From the NCBI GenBank assembly GCA_024636405.1, contig JAGXHC010000227.1, positions 1-64,000 on the forward strand: a stretch of 64,000 nucleotides of DNA, read 5' to 3'. A program made the translations under genes and the position numbers. This DNA is from Sulfitobacter sp. (lineage in GTDB: Bacteria; Pseudomonadota; Alphaproteobacteria; Rhodobacterales; Rhodobacteraceae). This document shows positions 37,501-46,480 of this stretch, piece after piece. The notes beneath the pieces were generated by a model. It did not search any database. It was given only the letters and a program-made list of their open reading frames with translations, and was not told the DNA's origin. How positions within the stretch are numbered: the first letter of the stretch is position 1; each line of letters opens with the position of its first letter.

Positions 37501-38559
37501 TCAACTGGCTGGCGCTAAACCATAGACCCGCCGCGCGGTGCCTGAAAACAGCGCCGTCTTCTCGGCTTTGGTCAAATCTGCCGACATCTTCTTGAACGCA
37601 TTCCAGATTACCGGATAGCTGACCGCAGTCCGGTCCACGGGAAAGTTGCTCTCGAACATGCAGCGGTTTGCGCCGAACACCTCAAGCATATGTGCGTACC
37701 ATTTTCCCTGCACCTCGACAATCTCGTCTGATGAAGGGGGCAGGACGCGGTGCATGTAGCCGTAGCCATTGTCAGGCATGCAAAGACCGCCAAGTTTCGC
37801 CATCACGTTCGGGCATTCGGCCAGCTCTGCCATGTGGTCTTTCCACGCTTTGAAAATCTCGTCGCGCTTTCCCTCGAAACGGCCTACGCCAAGGGGTGTG
37901 CCGAAATGGTCCAGGATCAGGGTCGTACCGGAACATGCCCGCGCGAGGTCCAGGAATTCCTGATGCTGGTGGTGATAGTGCCAGCTATCAAGCGTCAGGC
38001 CGCGTTCCCCCAAGATCGTCGTACCGCGCCGAAAATCCGGATCACCGTATTGGTTGGGCACACCGCGTCCCGGGATCGCAAGGCTGGCCGGTTCAGGATC
38101 GCGCGCACCAGAGTTGCGGATGCCTCGGAACAAGCCCTGCCCTGCTTGCTCGTGCGCATCCAACGCTTCGTGCAGCAAAGCGGGATCAAGCACCAATTCG
38201 GTTTGGCCAATGATGCCCGCAATCTTGGCCTGACCCGTCCCGGCAGTTGCAGCCATTTCCACGACAGCGCGGGTTTCAGCGATTGATTGCAGATGCGCTG
38301 GCGCGTCGAGGTCCCAGTAGGAACGGCATTCGATATACACCGTTTGCACCACATTATGCCCCGACGCCGTGTCACGCCCAAGCGCATCCATCTCGTAAAC
38401 CGCCGGGTTGTCGTCTGTGCCGTGCCGCCAAAGATGATGGTGAGGATCGACAATCTCGCGGTCGGGGTCGATGATCGGTTCAGCGACCAGCGCAAGCCAA
38501 TCGTCGCGCAGTTCAATACCGGGCTGCCATCCCGGATAGCGGCCACCGGTCTGGGTCAT
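37501..38559 (-). CDS. Amidohydrolase-2-family metal-dependent hydrolase (lactonase-like)
   Basis: A 352-residue TIM-barrel hydrolase. The metal motif REIVDPHHHLWRHG lies near residues 38-51, further metal or catalytic residues in TLILDHFGTPLG and the C-terminal Asp in FESNFPVD. The family includes L-fuconolactonase, 2-pyrone-4,6-dicarboxylate lactonase and decarboxylases. Its start coincides with the end of the thioesterase gene, so it is in the operon with TesB and acetoacetyl-CoA synthetase. Lactone hydrolysis would fit the hydroxy-acid hypothesis for this region, but decarboxylase activity is equally compatible with the fold. Confidence 0.85.
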   Translation of the reverse strand: MTQTGGRYPGWQPGIELRDDWLALVAEPIIDPDREIVDPHHHLWRHGTDDNPAVYEMDALGRDTASGHNVVQTVYIECRSYWDLDAPAHLQSIAETRAVVEMAATAGTGQAKIAGIIGQTELVLDPALLHEALDAHEQAGQGLFRGIRNSGARDPEPASLAIPGRGVPNQYGDPDFRRGTTILGERGLTLDSWHYHHQHQEFLDLARACSGTTLILDHFGTPLGVGRFEGKRDEIFKAWKDHMAELAECPNVMAKLGGLCMPDNGYGYMHRVLPPSSDEIVEVQGKWYAHMLEVFGANRCMFESNFPVDRTAVSYPVIWNAFKKMSADLTKAEKTALFSGTARRVYGLAPAS

Positions 38560-39431
38560 CAGGTCTCTTTCTTTTTGTAGGGGCGCATCAGGCCTTCTTG
38601 GGCCGTGCTGGCCGCAAGCTGGCCGTTCTGGTTGTAGATCAGCCCGCGATTGAACCCTCGCGCACCGCCGGTGAATGGCGCGTCAAGCTCGTAAAGATGC
38701 CATTGCGAAAAATCGATGGGCGCATGAAACCACATCGCGTGGTCCAGACTAGCGGTCATCACCTTGCCCTGAAACCATGTCAGCCCGTGCGGGCGGAGCG
38801 AGGAGCCAAGCAAGTTCATATCCGACGCATAGGCCAGCAGACATTGCTGCATCATCGGCGATTGCCCTTTGGCGGCCTCCATCCGGAACCAGAGGTAGTT
38901 CTTGTCAGAGGTCTTTTCCGGCTCGAATAGATCGCGCGGATCAACCTCACGGATATCGATCGGGCGTTCGCGCAAAAAGTCATCGCGGTGCCGTTCGGGG
39001 ATCCGGTCAATATAGGGTTCGCGCAGATCGGGACGGTCCAGCCAGTGATCGGGGCCTTTGATGTCTGGCATCTGGTGTTGATAGTCCCAGCCTTCTTCCT
39101 CGATATGGAAGGATGCCGACAGGTTGAATATCTGTTTGCCGTGCTGGATCGCAACCACACTGCGGGTGGTGAAACTGCCGCCATCGCGGGCGCGGTCCAC
39201 TTGATAGATGACGGGAATCGACGGGTCGCCGGGGCGCATGAAATAGGCGTGCAGCGAATGGCATGTCCGGTCGGGCACTGTACGGTACGCGGCCATCAGT
39301 GCTTGGGCAATGACGTGGCCGCCAAAGATGCGGGTGGTGGTTTCGCCGCCCGTTCCGATGCCACGGAACAGGTCAACCTCAAGCTGTTCGATGTCAAGCA
39401 GGTCAAGCAATTGGTGGGCGACATCTGTCAT
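38559..39431 (-). CDS. tesB: Acyl-CoA thioesterase II
   Basis: A 290-residue double-hotdog thioesterase. FGGHVIAQALMAAYRTV, HSLHAYFMRPGDPSIPVIY and DGGSFTTRSVVAIQHG are diagnostic of TesB, and the C-terminal hotdog contains SLDHAMWFHAPIDFSQWHLY. It cleaves acyl-CoA to free acid and CoA, perhaps as an overflow valve for the neighbouring ligases. The gene starts 3 bp from the acetoacetyl-CoA synthetase end and its stop overlaps the amidohydrolase start. Confidence 0.94.
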   Translation of the reverse strand: MTDVAHQLLDLLDIEQLEVDLFRGIGTGGETTTRIFGGHVIAQALMAAYRTVPDRTCHSLHAYFMRPGDPSIPVIYQVDRARDGGSFTTRSVVAIQHGKQIFNLSASFHIEEEGWDYQHQMPDIKGPDHWLDRPDLREPYIDRIPERHRDDFLRERPIDIREVDPRDLFEPEKTSDKNYLWFRMEAAKGQSPMMQQCLLAYASDMNLLGSSLRPHGLTWFQGKVMTASLDHAMWFHAPIDFSQWHLYELDAPFTGGARGFNRGLIYNQNGQLAASTAQEGLMRPYKKKET

Positions 39432-39434
39432 GGG

Positions 39435-41393
39435 TCAGTCCTTTTGGGTCGCCCGCGCGTCGGCATAGGCGATGAAGAAATCAAAGCTGTCCGGGTTGGC
39501 CATTGAATCGCGGTTCACGACCTTTTCGGGATCTTGGCCAAGCAATAGCTTTTTCACCGGAACCTCAAGCTTTTTACCCGACAAGGTACGCGGGACATGG
39601 GCAACCTCGATGATCTCGTTGGGGATGAACCGGGCCGAAACGTTCTTGCGAATGGCACCGTTGATCTTGTCGCGCAGCGCGTCATCCACCGCAACACCGG
39701 GCATGGGCACGACAAACAGCGGCATAAAGCTTTCGCGGCCCAAGAATTCCAGATCGATCACAAGGGAATCCATCACCTCCTCAAGACCTTCGACGGCTTG
39801 GTAAATCTCGGCACTGCCAAGGCGCAGACCTTTACGGTTGATCGTGGCGTCCGAGCGGCCATAGATCACCGACCCGCCATGCTCGTTGATCTTGATCCAG
39901 TCGCCGTGACGCCAGATGCCGGGATAGGTGTCGAAATAGCTGTCATGCAGGCGGCTGCCATCTTCGTCGCCCCAAAAGAACAGCGGCATAGAGGGAAGCG
40001 GCTCGGTGCAGACCAGTTCACCGACCGTGTCGACAAGGTCATTGCCGTCCTCGTCAAAGGCGCTCACCGCATTGCCAAGCGCGCGGCACTGCATTTCACC
40101 TGCGCGCACCGGCATACCGGGATGGCCCAGCACAAAGGCCCCGGCCAGATCTGTCCCGCCAGAAATCGGGGCGAGCCAGAGATCCTGTTTCACCTGCTTG
40201 TAGATCCAATCATAAGCGTCCGAACTTAGGGGCGAGCCGGTCGAGCCAAGCGACCTGAGCGAACTCAGATCGACATCCTCGCGGGGTTTGATCCCTGCTT
40301 TCATGCAGGTGCTGAAAAACGCTGCCCCCGCGCCAAAAAAATCAAGGCCCTCCTCTGCGACAAAGCGCCAGATCACGCCCATGTCCGGATGGTTGGGGGC
40401 ACCATCAAACATGGCAACCGTGGTGCCTTGGCCCAAGGCGGTGAACTGTGAATTCCACATGATCCAGCCCGAGGACGTCAGCCAGCAATAGCGCCCGCCC
40501 CGTTTGAAATCATGGTGCAGAGACTGTTTTGCGGATTCCAGAATGATGCCGCCATGGCCATGCACAATGGGTTTGGGGTTGCCCGTCGTGCCCGAGGAAT
40601 AGACGATCCAAAGCGGATGATGGAAGGGAACTTGGGTCGAGGCATAGTCGACCTTGTCTCCGATCAAATCCGCCCAAGCGCGATGCCCGTCAGGCAGGTC
40701 GCCCACCACAGGCACGGTGATGCATTGGATCAGGCTGGGCAATTCCGCCTCAAGCCCCGCCAAAATCTCGCGCCGGTCGATGGTTTTGCCAGCGTGAACA
40801 TAACCGTCTTGCGCGATCAGCACCTTGGGTTCGATCTGTTTGAAGCGGTCCAGAATGGCGACATGGCCCATATCGGGGGCGCACAAAGACCAGACAGCAC
40901 CAATGCTGGCGGTTGCCAGAAACGCGATCATCGCGGTTTCGGTGTTGGGCAGCACGGCGACAACGCGGTCACCCTGCGCCACCCCCATGCTGCGCAACCT
41001 TGCCGCAACACTGGCGACCTGGGCGCGCAACTCAGTCCAGCTTAGCACTTTGCGGCCAAAGGTCTCTGACTGCACAATCAGCGCGTCGCCGTCTGGCTGG
41101 CTGTCCACGTGTTTCATGATCTGATCGGTGAAATTCAGCATCGCACCGGAACACCATTGCGCCCCCGGCATCTGCCGCTTGGTCAGGACGCGGGTGTAGG
41201 GCGCGCTGGCCTGCACATCAAAGAACTCCCAGATCGCGCCCCAGAACCCTTCAAGGTCATCGACGCTCCAGCGCCACATGGCGTTATAATCGTCGAAACC
41301 AAGACCCTTTTTATCCCGCAAGAACCGCTCAAACCCCGCCATGGTCGAGGTGTCATATCGTTCCGGTGACGGGGTCCAGAGAATATCATTCAT
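39435..41393 (-). CDS. Acetoacetyl-CoA synthetase
   Basis: A 652-residue AMP-forming ligase starting MNDILWTPSPERYD, with the long N-terminal domain of the AcsA/acetoacetate-CoA ligase family. Motifs are YSSGTTGNPKPIVHGHGG (A3, about 270-287), SGGTDLAGAF (A5), GDWIKIN (A7) and YGRSDATINRKGLRLGSAEI (A8), ending with TLSGKKLEVPVKKLL. The start overlaps the stop of the upstream serine-hydrolase gene (ATGACATGA). The product acetoacetyl-CoA would feed the thiolase at 50700-51896. A different 3-oxo or short-chain acid is possible. Confidence 0.9.
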   Translation of the reverse strand: MNDILWTPSPERYDTSTMAGFERFLRDKKGLGFDDYNAMWRWSVDDLEGFWGAIWEFFDVQASAPYTRVLTKRQMPGAQWCSGAMLNFTDQIMKHVDSQPDGDALIVQSETFGRKVLSWTELRAQVASVAARLRSMGVAQGDRVVAVLPNTETAMIAFLATASIGAVWSLCAPDMGHVAILDRFKQIEPKVLIAQDGYVHAGKTIDRREILAGLEAELPSLIQCITVPVVGDLPDGHRAWADLIGDKVDYASTQVPFHHPLWIVYSSGTTGNPKPIVHGHGGIILESAKQSLHHDFKRGGRYCWLTSSGWIMWNSQFTALGQGTTVAMFDGAPNHPDMGVIWRFVAEEGLDFFGAGAAFFSTCMKAGIKPREDVDLSSLRSLGSTGSPLSSDAYDWIYKQVKQDLWLAPISGGTDLAGAFVLGHPGMPVRAGEMQCRALGNAVSAFDEDGNDLVDTVGELVCTEPLPSMPLFFWGDEDGSRLHDSYFDTYPGIWRHGDWIKINEHGGSVIYGRSDATINRKGLRLGSAEIYQAVEGLEEVMDSLVIDLEFLGRESFMPLFVVPMPGVAVDDALRDKINGAIRKNVSARFIPNEIIEVAHVPRTLSGKKLEVPVKKLLLGQDPEKVVNRDSMANPDSFDFFIAYADARATQKD

Positions 41394-42592
41394 GTCATCG
41401 CTCCGTGGATGAGGGCCTTGAGTTGGGGGCGCGCGGGGTAGGAACTGGAGGGGGCCAGCTGCGTGAAGAACACCACCGACAGGTCCAGCACCGGATCGAT
41501 CCAAAAGAAGGTCGAGGCCATGCCGCCCCAGCTGAAATCCCCGACGTTTGACGGCACGCGCACGCGTCCGGGGTCAAGCACGACGGCACCGCCAAGGCCA
41601 AAGCCCATGCCTTCCATCGGTTGTTCAGCGAAACTGGCCGGGCCCATCGACGCGATGTCACCGGGCAGATGGTTGCGCATCATAAACGCTAGCGTCCTGG
41701 GCGAGATGATCCCGGCGCCGCCCGTCCGCAGCATTTCGGTGAACTTGAGGTAGTCATCAATCGTGCCGACCAAGCCACCACCGCCTGAAAGCATTTCAGC
41801 GCTTAGGAACGGTGATTTTTCGGGGCGATCCACGCAGCGCAAGGTAGGTTCGGACGGCTTGGCTTCGTTGATGGCATAGGCACTGCCTGCCAGCGGCGTA
41901 TATAGGGCGGCAAAGCGGTCTTGCTTGCCTTTTGGTACTGAAAAGCGCGTTTCATTCATGCGCAACGGGCCAAGGATTTCATCAATAAAGAACTGCTCTA
42001 ACGACTTGCCCGAGACAATTTCAACGACCCGCCCCAGCACGTCGATGCTGACGGAATACTCCCAACGGCTGCCCGGCGCGAAAGCGAGCGGCAAAGCGGC
42101 GACGCGGTCCGTCATTGCAGCCAGCGACCCTTGATCGGCACGAAACAGGATATCTTGTGCGTCCATCTCTTTCGCCAGCACACCGGGGTTGAAAGGATAG
42201 CTTAGCCCCGATGTATGGGTCAGCAGGTGATGCAACGTCGGCGTCTGACAGGGCGTGACCTGGTCTATACTGATCGCGCCGGGGATGAGGCACTGCATGT
42301 CCGCAAAAGCAGGAATGAAATCGGACACAGGCGCATCAAGATGAAACAATCCGCGTTCGGCCAGCATCATGACCGCGACCGAGGTAACCGGCTTGGTCAT
42401 GGAATAAATGCGCGCGATGGTATCTCGCTCAAAGGGTTCGCCGCTTTCCAGATCACGTTGGCCAGCGGCGTTAAAGTAAACCTCGTCACCTCCCTGTGCC
42501 ACCAGAACAGAACAACCTGCAAAGCGGTTGCTGTCGACATAGCTTTGCATCCAATCGGCGATGCGGCCAAGTTTATTGCTGTCGAAACCCAT
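41390..42592 (-). CDS. Serine hydrolase of the class C beta-lactamase family (EstB-like)
   Basis: A 400-residue beta-lactamase/esterase-fold protein with the nucleophile motif SMTK at 64-67 and YSVSIDVLG as the Tyr motif. It has no signal peptide, arguing against a drug-resistance role. Family members in catabolic clusters act as esterases or lactonases. It is directly upstream of the acetoacetyl-CoA synthetase gene with overlapping start and stop, and separated from the importer genes by a 91-bp gap. Confidence 0.87.
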   Translation of the reverse strand: MGFDSNKLGRIADWMQSYVDSNRFAGCSVLVAQGGDEVYFNAAGQRDLESGEPFERDTIARIYSMTKPVTSVAVMMLAERGLFHLDAPVSDFIPAFADMQCLIPGAISIDQVTPCQTPTLHHLLTHTSGLSYPFNPGVLAKEMDAQDILFRADQGSLAAMTDRVAALPLAFAPGSRWEYSVSIDVLGRVVEIVSGKSLEQFFIDEILGPLRMNETRFSVPKGKQDRFAALYTPLAGSAYAINEAKPSEPTLRCVDRPEKSPFLSAEMLSGGGGLVGTIDDYLKFTEMLRTGGAGIISPRTLAFMMRNHLPGDIASMGPASFAEQPMEGMGFGLGGAVVLDPGRVRVPSNVGDFSWGGMASTFFWIDPVLDLSVVFFTQLAPSSSYPARPQLKALIHGAMT

Positions 42593-42683
42593 AAAAAATC
42601 CCCTGAATGCGCATCAGCGCCTCAGGAGGATGAGGCCGCCAGAAGCGACGTTCTAATTCACTGTGATGTTGTTGATCCCCGGA

Positions 42684-43388
42684 TCAGACTTCCAGCCATT
42701 CCTTGCGCACATCATCGCGCGCCTTGAGTTCGGCTGGCGTGCCCTCAAACACCACCTGACCGTGGCCCATGACATAGACCCGGTCCGCGATGTCCATCGC
42801 AATCGACAACTTTTGTTCCACCAGCAAGGTCGAGATCCCACGGTTTGCGATCTCTTTCAGAACCTCGGCGACTTTCTGCACCATCTGCGGCGACAGTCCT
42901 TCGGTCGGCTCGTCGATCATCACCAGATCGGGATCACCCATCAGCGTGCGACACATGGTCAACATTTGCTGTTCACCGCCTGACAGAACCGACGCCTCGA
43001 CGTCGGCGCGGCGGTCAAGGTTTTCGAACATCTCGAACATCGCTTGCATCGACCAACGCCCTGCGCCGTCCTTTTGGCCGGGCTTCAGGCCCAGCGTCAG
43101 GTTTTGCCGTGTGGTCAGGCCGGGAAAGATATCGCGGTTTTCAGGCACATAACCGATGCCAAGGTTTGCGATTTGAAACGCCTTTTTGCCAGCGATTTCC
43201 TGCCCCTGAAACTTGACCGATCCTTTGGGTTCGACCTCGCCCATGATGGCCTTGCAGGTGGTCGACCGTCCCACCCCGTTGCGGCCCAGAAGGGCGACAA
43301 TCTCGCCTTCCTGCACATTGAGGTTCACACCCTGAAGGATGTGGGATTTGCCATAATAGGCATGCATATCGGTGACTTCGAGCATCAT
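42684..43388 (-). CDS. LivF-type ABC transporter ATP-binding protein (importer 2), variant Walker A
   Basis: A 234-residue LivF homologue. The Walker A reads GRNGVGRST at 35-43, with Arg41 in place of the usually invariant lysine (codon CGG). The signature LSGGEQQMLTMCRTLM and Walker B LVMIDEPTEGLSPQMV are intact. The start overlaps the LivG stop (TAATG). ATP binding by this subunit may depend on the partner ATPase, whose Walker A is normal. A lineage-specific LivF variant is also possible. Confidence 0.92.
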   Translation of the reverse strand: MMLEVTDMHAYYGKSHILQGVNLNVQEGEIVALLGRNGVGRSTTCKAIMGEVEPKGSVKFQGQEIAGKKAFQIANLGIGYVPENRDIFPGLTTRQNLTLGLKPGQKDGAGRWSMQAMFEMFENLDRRADVEASVLSGGEQQMLTMCRTLMGDPDLVMIDEPTEGLSPQMVQKVAEVLKEIANRGISTLLVEQKLSIAMDIADRVYVMGHGQVVFEGTPAELKARDDVRKEWLEV

Positions 43389-44149
43389 TAGTGTTCTGCC
43401 TCCAATGCGGCGCCAAGATAGGCTTCTTGAACGCGGGCATCAGCGCGCACGTCTGCGGGTTTTCCGGTTGCAATGATTTCGCCATAGACCAGCACCGAAA
43501 TGCGATCTGCCAGACCAAACACCACACCCATGTCATGTTCGACCATGATCAGCGTTTTGCCCGCCGTCACCTTGAGGATCAGGTCGGTGATATAATCCGT
43601 CTCGGTATTGCTCATCCCGGCTGTGGGTTCATCAAGCATGATGACATCCGCACCACCTGCTATGGTAATCCCGATCTCAAGCGCGCGCTGTTCGGCATAA
43701 GACAAGGTGCCGGCAGGCAGGTTGCGCCGTTCGAGCAGGTTGATCTGGTCCAAAATCGCCTCGGCCCCTTCGGTCAGATCGCGTTTGCTGCTTACCAGAT
43801 GCCAGAAGCTGTATTTATAGCCCTGAGACCACAGCAAAGCGCAGCGCACGTTTTCAAACACGGTCATCGCCGGAAAGATGTTGGTGATCTGGAACGACCG
43901 GCTCAGACCTTTTCGGTTGATCTGGAAAGGCTCAAGCCCTGCAAGGTTTTCACCATGAAGCTTGACCGTCCCCGAGGTGGGCGCAAAGCGGGCTGTGATC
44001 AGGTTGAACAGGGTCGATTTACCCGCACCGTTGGGGCCGATGATCGCGTGGCGTTCGGCCTTGCCGATGCTCAGGTCGATGCCGCGAATGATCTCGGCCT
44101 TGCCAAAGCTTTTCTTGAGGCCCTTCAGTTCAAGCGCTGGTGTGCTCAT
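43388..44149 (-). CDS. LivG-type ABC transporter ATP-binding protein (importer 2)
   Basis: A 253-residue ATPase with the canonical Walker A GPNGAGKST (about 39-47) and Walker B VIMLDEPTAGMSNTET. The C-loop is replaced by LSYAEQRALEIGITIA, a common LivG variation. The ATG at 44149 overlaps the LivM stop; a further in-frame ATG upstream at 44257 lies in the permease gene and is rejected. It partners LivF, LivM and LivH around it. Confidence 0.92.
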   Translation of the reverse strand: MSTPALELKGLKKSFGKAEIIRGIDLSIGKAERHAIIGPNGAGKSTLFNLITARFAPTSGTVKLHGENLAGLEPFQINRKGLSRSFQITNIFPAMTVFENVRCALLWSQGYKYSFWHLVSSKRDLTEGAEAILDQINLLERRNLPAGTLSYAEQRALEIGITIAGGADVIMLDEPTAGMSNTETDYITDLILKVTAGKTLIMVEHDMGVVFGLADRISVLVYGEIIATGKPADVRADARVQEAYLGAALEAEH

Positions 44150-45441
44150 GATGCGCCCCCTGCCGTGTTGGCTTCGTTCCAGGCGTCTCTCAGCGAGGGT
44201 GCCGTGACTTTGGCAATGCCCAGACCGATTACTGTGACCGCCCCTGCAATGACCCATGGCATGATGTCGTGACTGTCAAAGGTGGTCCAGAACAGTGTCA
44301 TTTCATTGTCACCCGTTGCTGCATGGCGCAGATGGAATGTCATCTCGACCAAGGCCGCTAGACCCAAGGTGCCAATTGCAGCGGGCAACAGGGTTTTCAG
44401 GTAGGGCACAAACAGCCAACTTGCCTTGCCCAGTTTGAACGCAGGCACATGCATCATGATCAGACCTGCCAGACCACCGGGAAAAAACATAACCGTGGCG
44501 ACGAACAAGACACCCGCATAAAACGCCCAAAGCTCGGTCGAAAGGCTGAGCACCGTTTGCAACAGGGTAAAGGCAATCGCACCGATGATCGGGCCAAAGA
44601 AGAAACCGACCCCGCCCAGAAAGGTGACCAGAAGGATCACGCCGGATGACGCGGTGTTCAGGTTCTCTTCGGTCAGGATTTCATAATTGATCGCAAACAA
44701 GCCACCCGCAATTCCTGCGAAAAAGCCGGATGCGACAAAGCTGTAGTACCTGACCCACCGCGCGGAATATCCCAGAAACTGTGCGCGCTCGGGGTTGTCG
44801 CGCACGGCGTTCGCCATCCGGCCGACCGGTGTGCGGCTCCATAGATACATCAGCGCTGCTGAGATCACGAGCCATGCAATGGTGAGGTAGTAGACCTCGA
44901 TCTGCTGAAGGAATTCGACGCCAAAGAACGGTTGCGCATAGGTGCGGTTGCCGCTGATGCCCTCTTCGCCACCGAAAAATGCGACGATGATCACCGAACA
45001 GGCCGCGATCAGTTCGCCCACACCAAGCGAGATCATCGCAAACACCGTTCCCGCCGAGCGGGTCGAGAACGAGCCTACAATCATCGCCAGCCCCATGCCG
45101 AACAAGCCGCCAAAGACCGGCAGGATCACCAGCGGGATGGTTTCGAAAAAGTCGGACATGTTCATGATGTGCATACAGGCAAAACCACCGACACCCGCAT
45201 AAACGGCATGGCCGAAGGACAACATGCCCCCCTGCCCCAGCAGCATGTTATAGGCCAGCGCAAACACGATGGTGATCGACATCTGGTTCATGATCGTCAG
45301 CGCCGAGTTGTTGGTAAACACCATCGGCAAAAAGACCAGAACGACAGTGGCGATGACCCAGGGGGCAAGGGACAGCGTCATGGAACCTGCGCGCAGGCGT
45401 TCCACTGCCTTGGCCGGGTCGGTTGTAATTTGATCTGTCAT
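44146..45441 (-). CDS. LivM-type permease (importer 2)
   Basis: A 431-residue permease, longer than importer 1's LivM because of a C-terminal extension of about 100 residues with two or three extra hydrophobic segments. LivM landmarks are NMLLGQGGMLSFGHAVYAG near 65-83 and VRDNPERAQFLGYSARWVRY near 225-244. The stop overlaps livG and the start overlaps livH (4 bp each). Confidence 0.92.
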   Translation of the reverse strand: MTDQITTDPAKAVERLRAGSMTLSLAPWVIATVVLVFLPMVFTNNSALTIMNQMSITIVFALAYNMLLGQGGMLSFGHAVYAGVGGFACMHIMNMSDFFETIPLVILPVFGGLFGMGLAMIVGSFSTRSAGTVFAMISLGVGELIAACSVIIVAFFGGEEGISGNRTYAQPFFGVEFLQQIEVYYLTIAWLVISAALMYLWSRTPVGRMANAVRDNPERAQFLGYSARWVRYYSFVASGFFAGIAGGLFAINYEILTEENLNTASSGVILLVTFLGGVGFFFGPIIGAIAFTLLQTVLSLSTELWAFYAGVLFVATVMFFPGGLAGLIMMHVPAFKLGKASWLFVPYLKTLLPAAIGTLGLAALVEMTFHLRHAATGDNEMTLFWTTFDSHDIMPWVIAGAVTVIGLGIAKVTAPSLRDAWNEANTAGGAS

Positions 45442-46394
45442 GAGAGGCGCTTTCCGAAAAGACCTGCCGGGCGGAAGATAAGGATCAATACCATCAGGAT
45501 ATAGGGCAAGATGTCGGCAATTTGCGGGCTGGTCAGGCTCCAGAAATCGCGGAAGATGCTGTCGTCCAAGTCATCGGGCGTTGAAATCCCGATGGCGTTC
45601 AGCACGTTCTCCATCTCGATGTTGTAGGATTTGGCGAAGGTCGTGAGCCAGCCGATCAAAAGCGATGCAACAAGCGCACCCCACAGAGAGCCAAGCCCGC
45701 CAATCACGATTGTCACAAACACGATGGAGCCAAGCACAAAGGCCATTCCGGGAAAGGTGCCAAGCACTGGGCCTGCAATCACACCGGCGACACCGGCAAG
45801 CGCCGTGCCCACACCAAAGACCCCCATGAAGATCAACGGCACGTTGTGGCCCAACGCCTCGACCGTGCGGGGATAGCTCAGCGCGGCCTGGATGATCATG
45901 CCGACGCGGGTCTTGGTCAGAACATACAGAAGACCCAGAAAAATACCGATCGAGATAAAGATCATAAAGATTTTATAAGCGGGGATGGAATTTCCAGAGA
46001 TTGCAAATGCCGTAAAGTTCAACACGTCCGGCACGGAATACGGCATCTGGTTTTTACCCCAGATGAATTGCACCAACTCTTCAATCAGGAGCGCGAGACC
46101 AAAGGTGAAGATCAGCTCGGGCACGTGGCCGTACTGGTGGACCCGTCGCAAACCGTAGCGTTCAACCCCGGCCCCCAAAACACCAACAATCAGCGGTGCG
46201 ATCAGCAAACCCATCCAGAACCCCAACGCCATGCTGATCTGATACGCGAAATAAGCGCCAAGCATATAAAAGCTGGCATGGGCAAAGTTCAAAACACCCA
46301 TCATCGAGAAAATTAGGGTCAGACCGGCGGAGAGCATAAACAGCAGCAATCCAGTAACCAGCCCGTCGATCAGATTGACGAGAATGAGGTCCAT
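45438..46394 (-). CDS. LivH-type permease (importer 2)
   Basis: A 318-residue permease with about eight hydrophobic segments. LivH landmarks are LIFSMMGVLNFAHASFYMLGAY (positions about 24-45) and VIGGLGSLWGALVASLLIGW near residue 240. The ATG at 46394 has GGAGGGG upstream; the ORF could extend 27 bases further right but without a ribosome site. A hairpin separates it from the binding-protein gene. Confidence 0.92.
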   Translation of the reverse strand: MDLILVNLIDGLVTGLLLFMLSAGLTLIFSMMGVLNFAHASFYMLGAYFAYQISMALGFWMGLLIAPLIVGVLGAGVERYGLRRVHQYGHVPELIFTFGLALLIEELVQFIWGKNQMPYSVPDVLNFTAFAISGNSIPAYKIFMIFISIGIFLGLLYVLTKTRVGMIIQAALSYPRTVEALGHNVPLIFMGVFGVGTALAGVAGVIAGPVLGTFPGMAFVLGSIVFVTIVIGGLGSLWGALVASLLIGWLTTFAKSYNIEMENVLNAIGISTPDDLDDSIFRDFWSLTSPQIADILPYILMVLILIFRPAGLFGKRLS

Positions 46395-46437
46395 GAGGCC
46401 CCTCCAGGTGAGTGGTGGCAAGGTATGTAGAGGAATA

Positions 46438-46468
46438 CGGCCCGGCCGCCTTTTCGGCAGACGGGCCG
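46438..46468 (-). promoter_or_regulatory. Hairpin between binding-protein and permease genes
   Basis: CGGCCCG (46438-46444) and CGGGCCG (46462-46468) pair, with an inner GCCG/CGGC stem, and no T-run follows on the minus strand. Hairpins at this spot commonly protect the binding-protein part of an importer mRNA or reduce read-through, giving more binding protein than permease. Confidence 0.55.
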
Positions 46469-46480
46469 CACGTCAGACGC

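Noticed and set aside
41390..42592. Reading the beta-lactamase-fold protein as a drug-resistance enzyme
   Set aside because: No signal peptide, and it is translationally coupled to an acetoacetyl-CoA synthetase gene.
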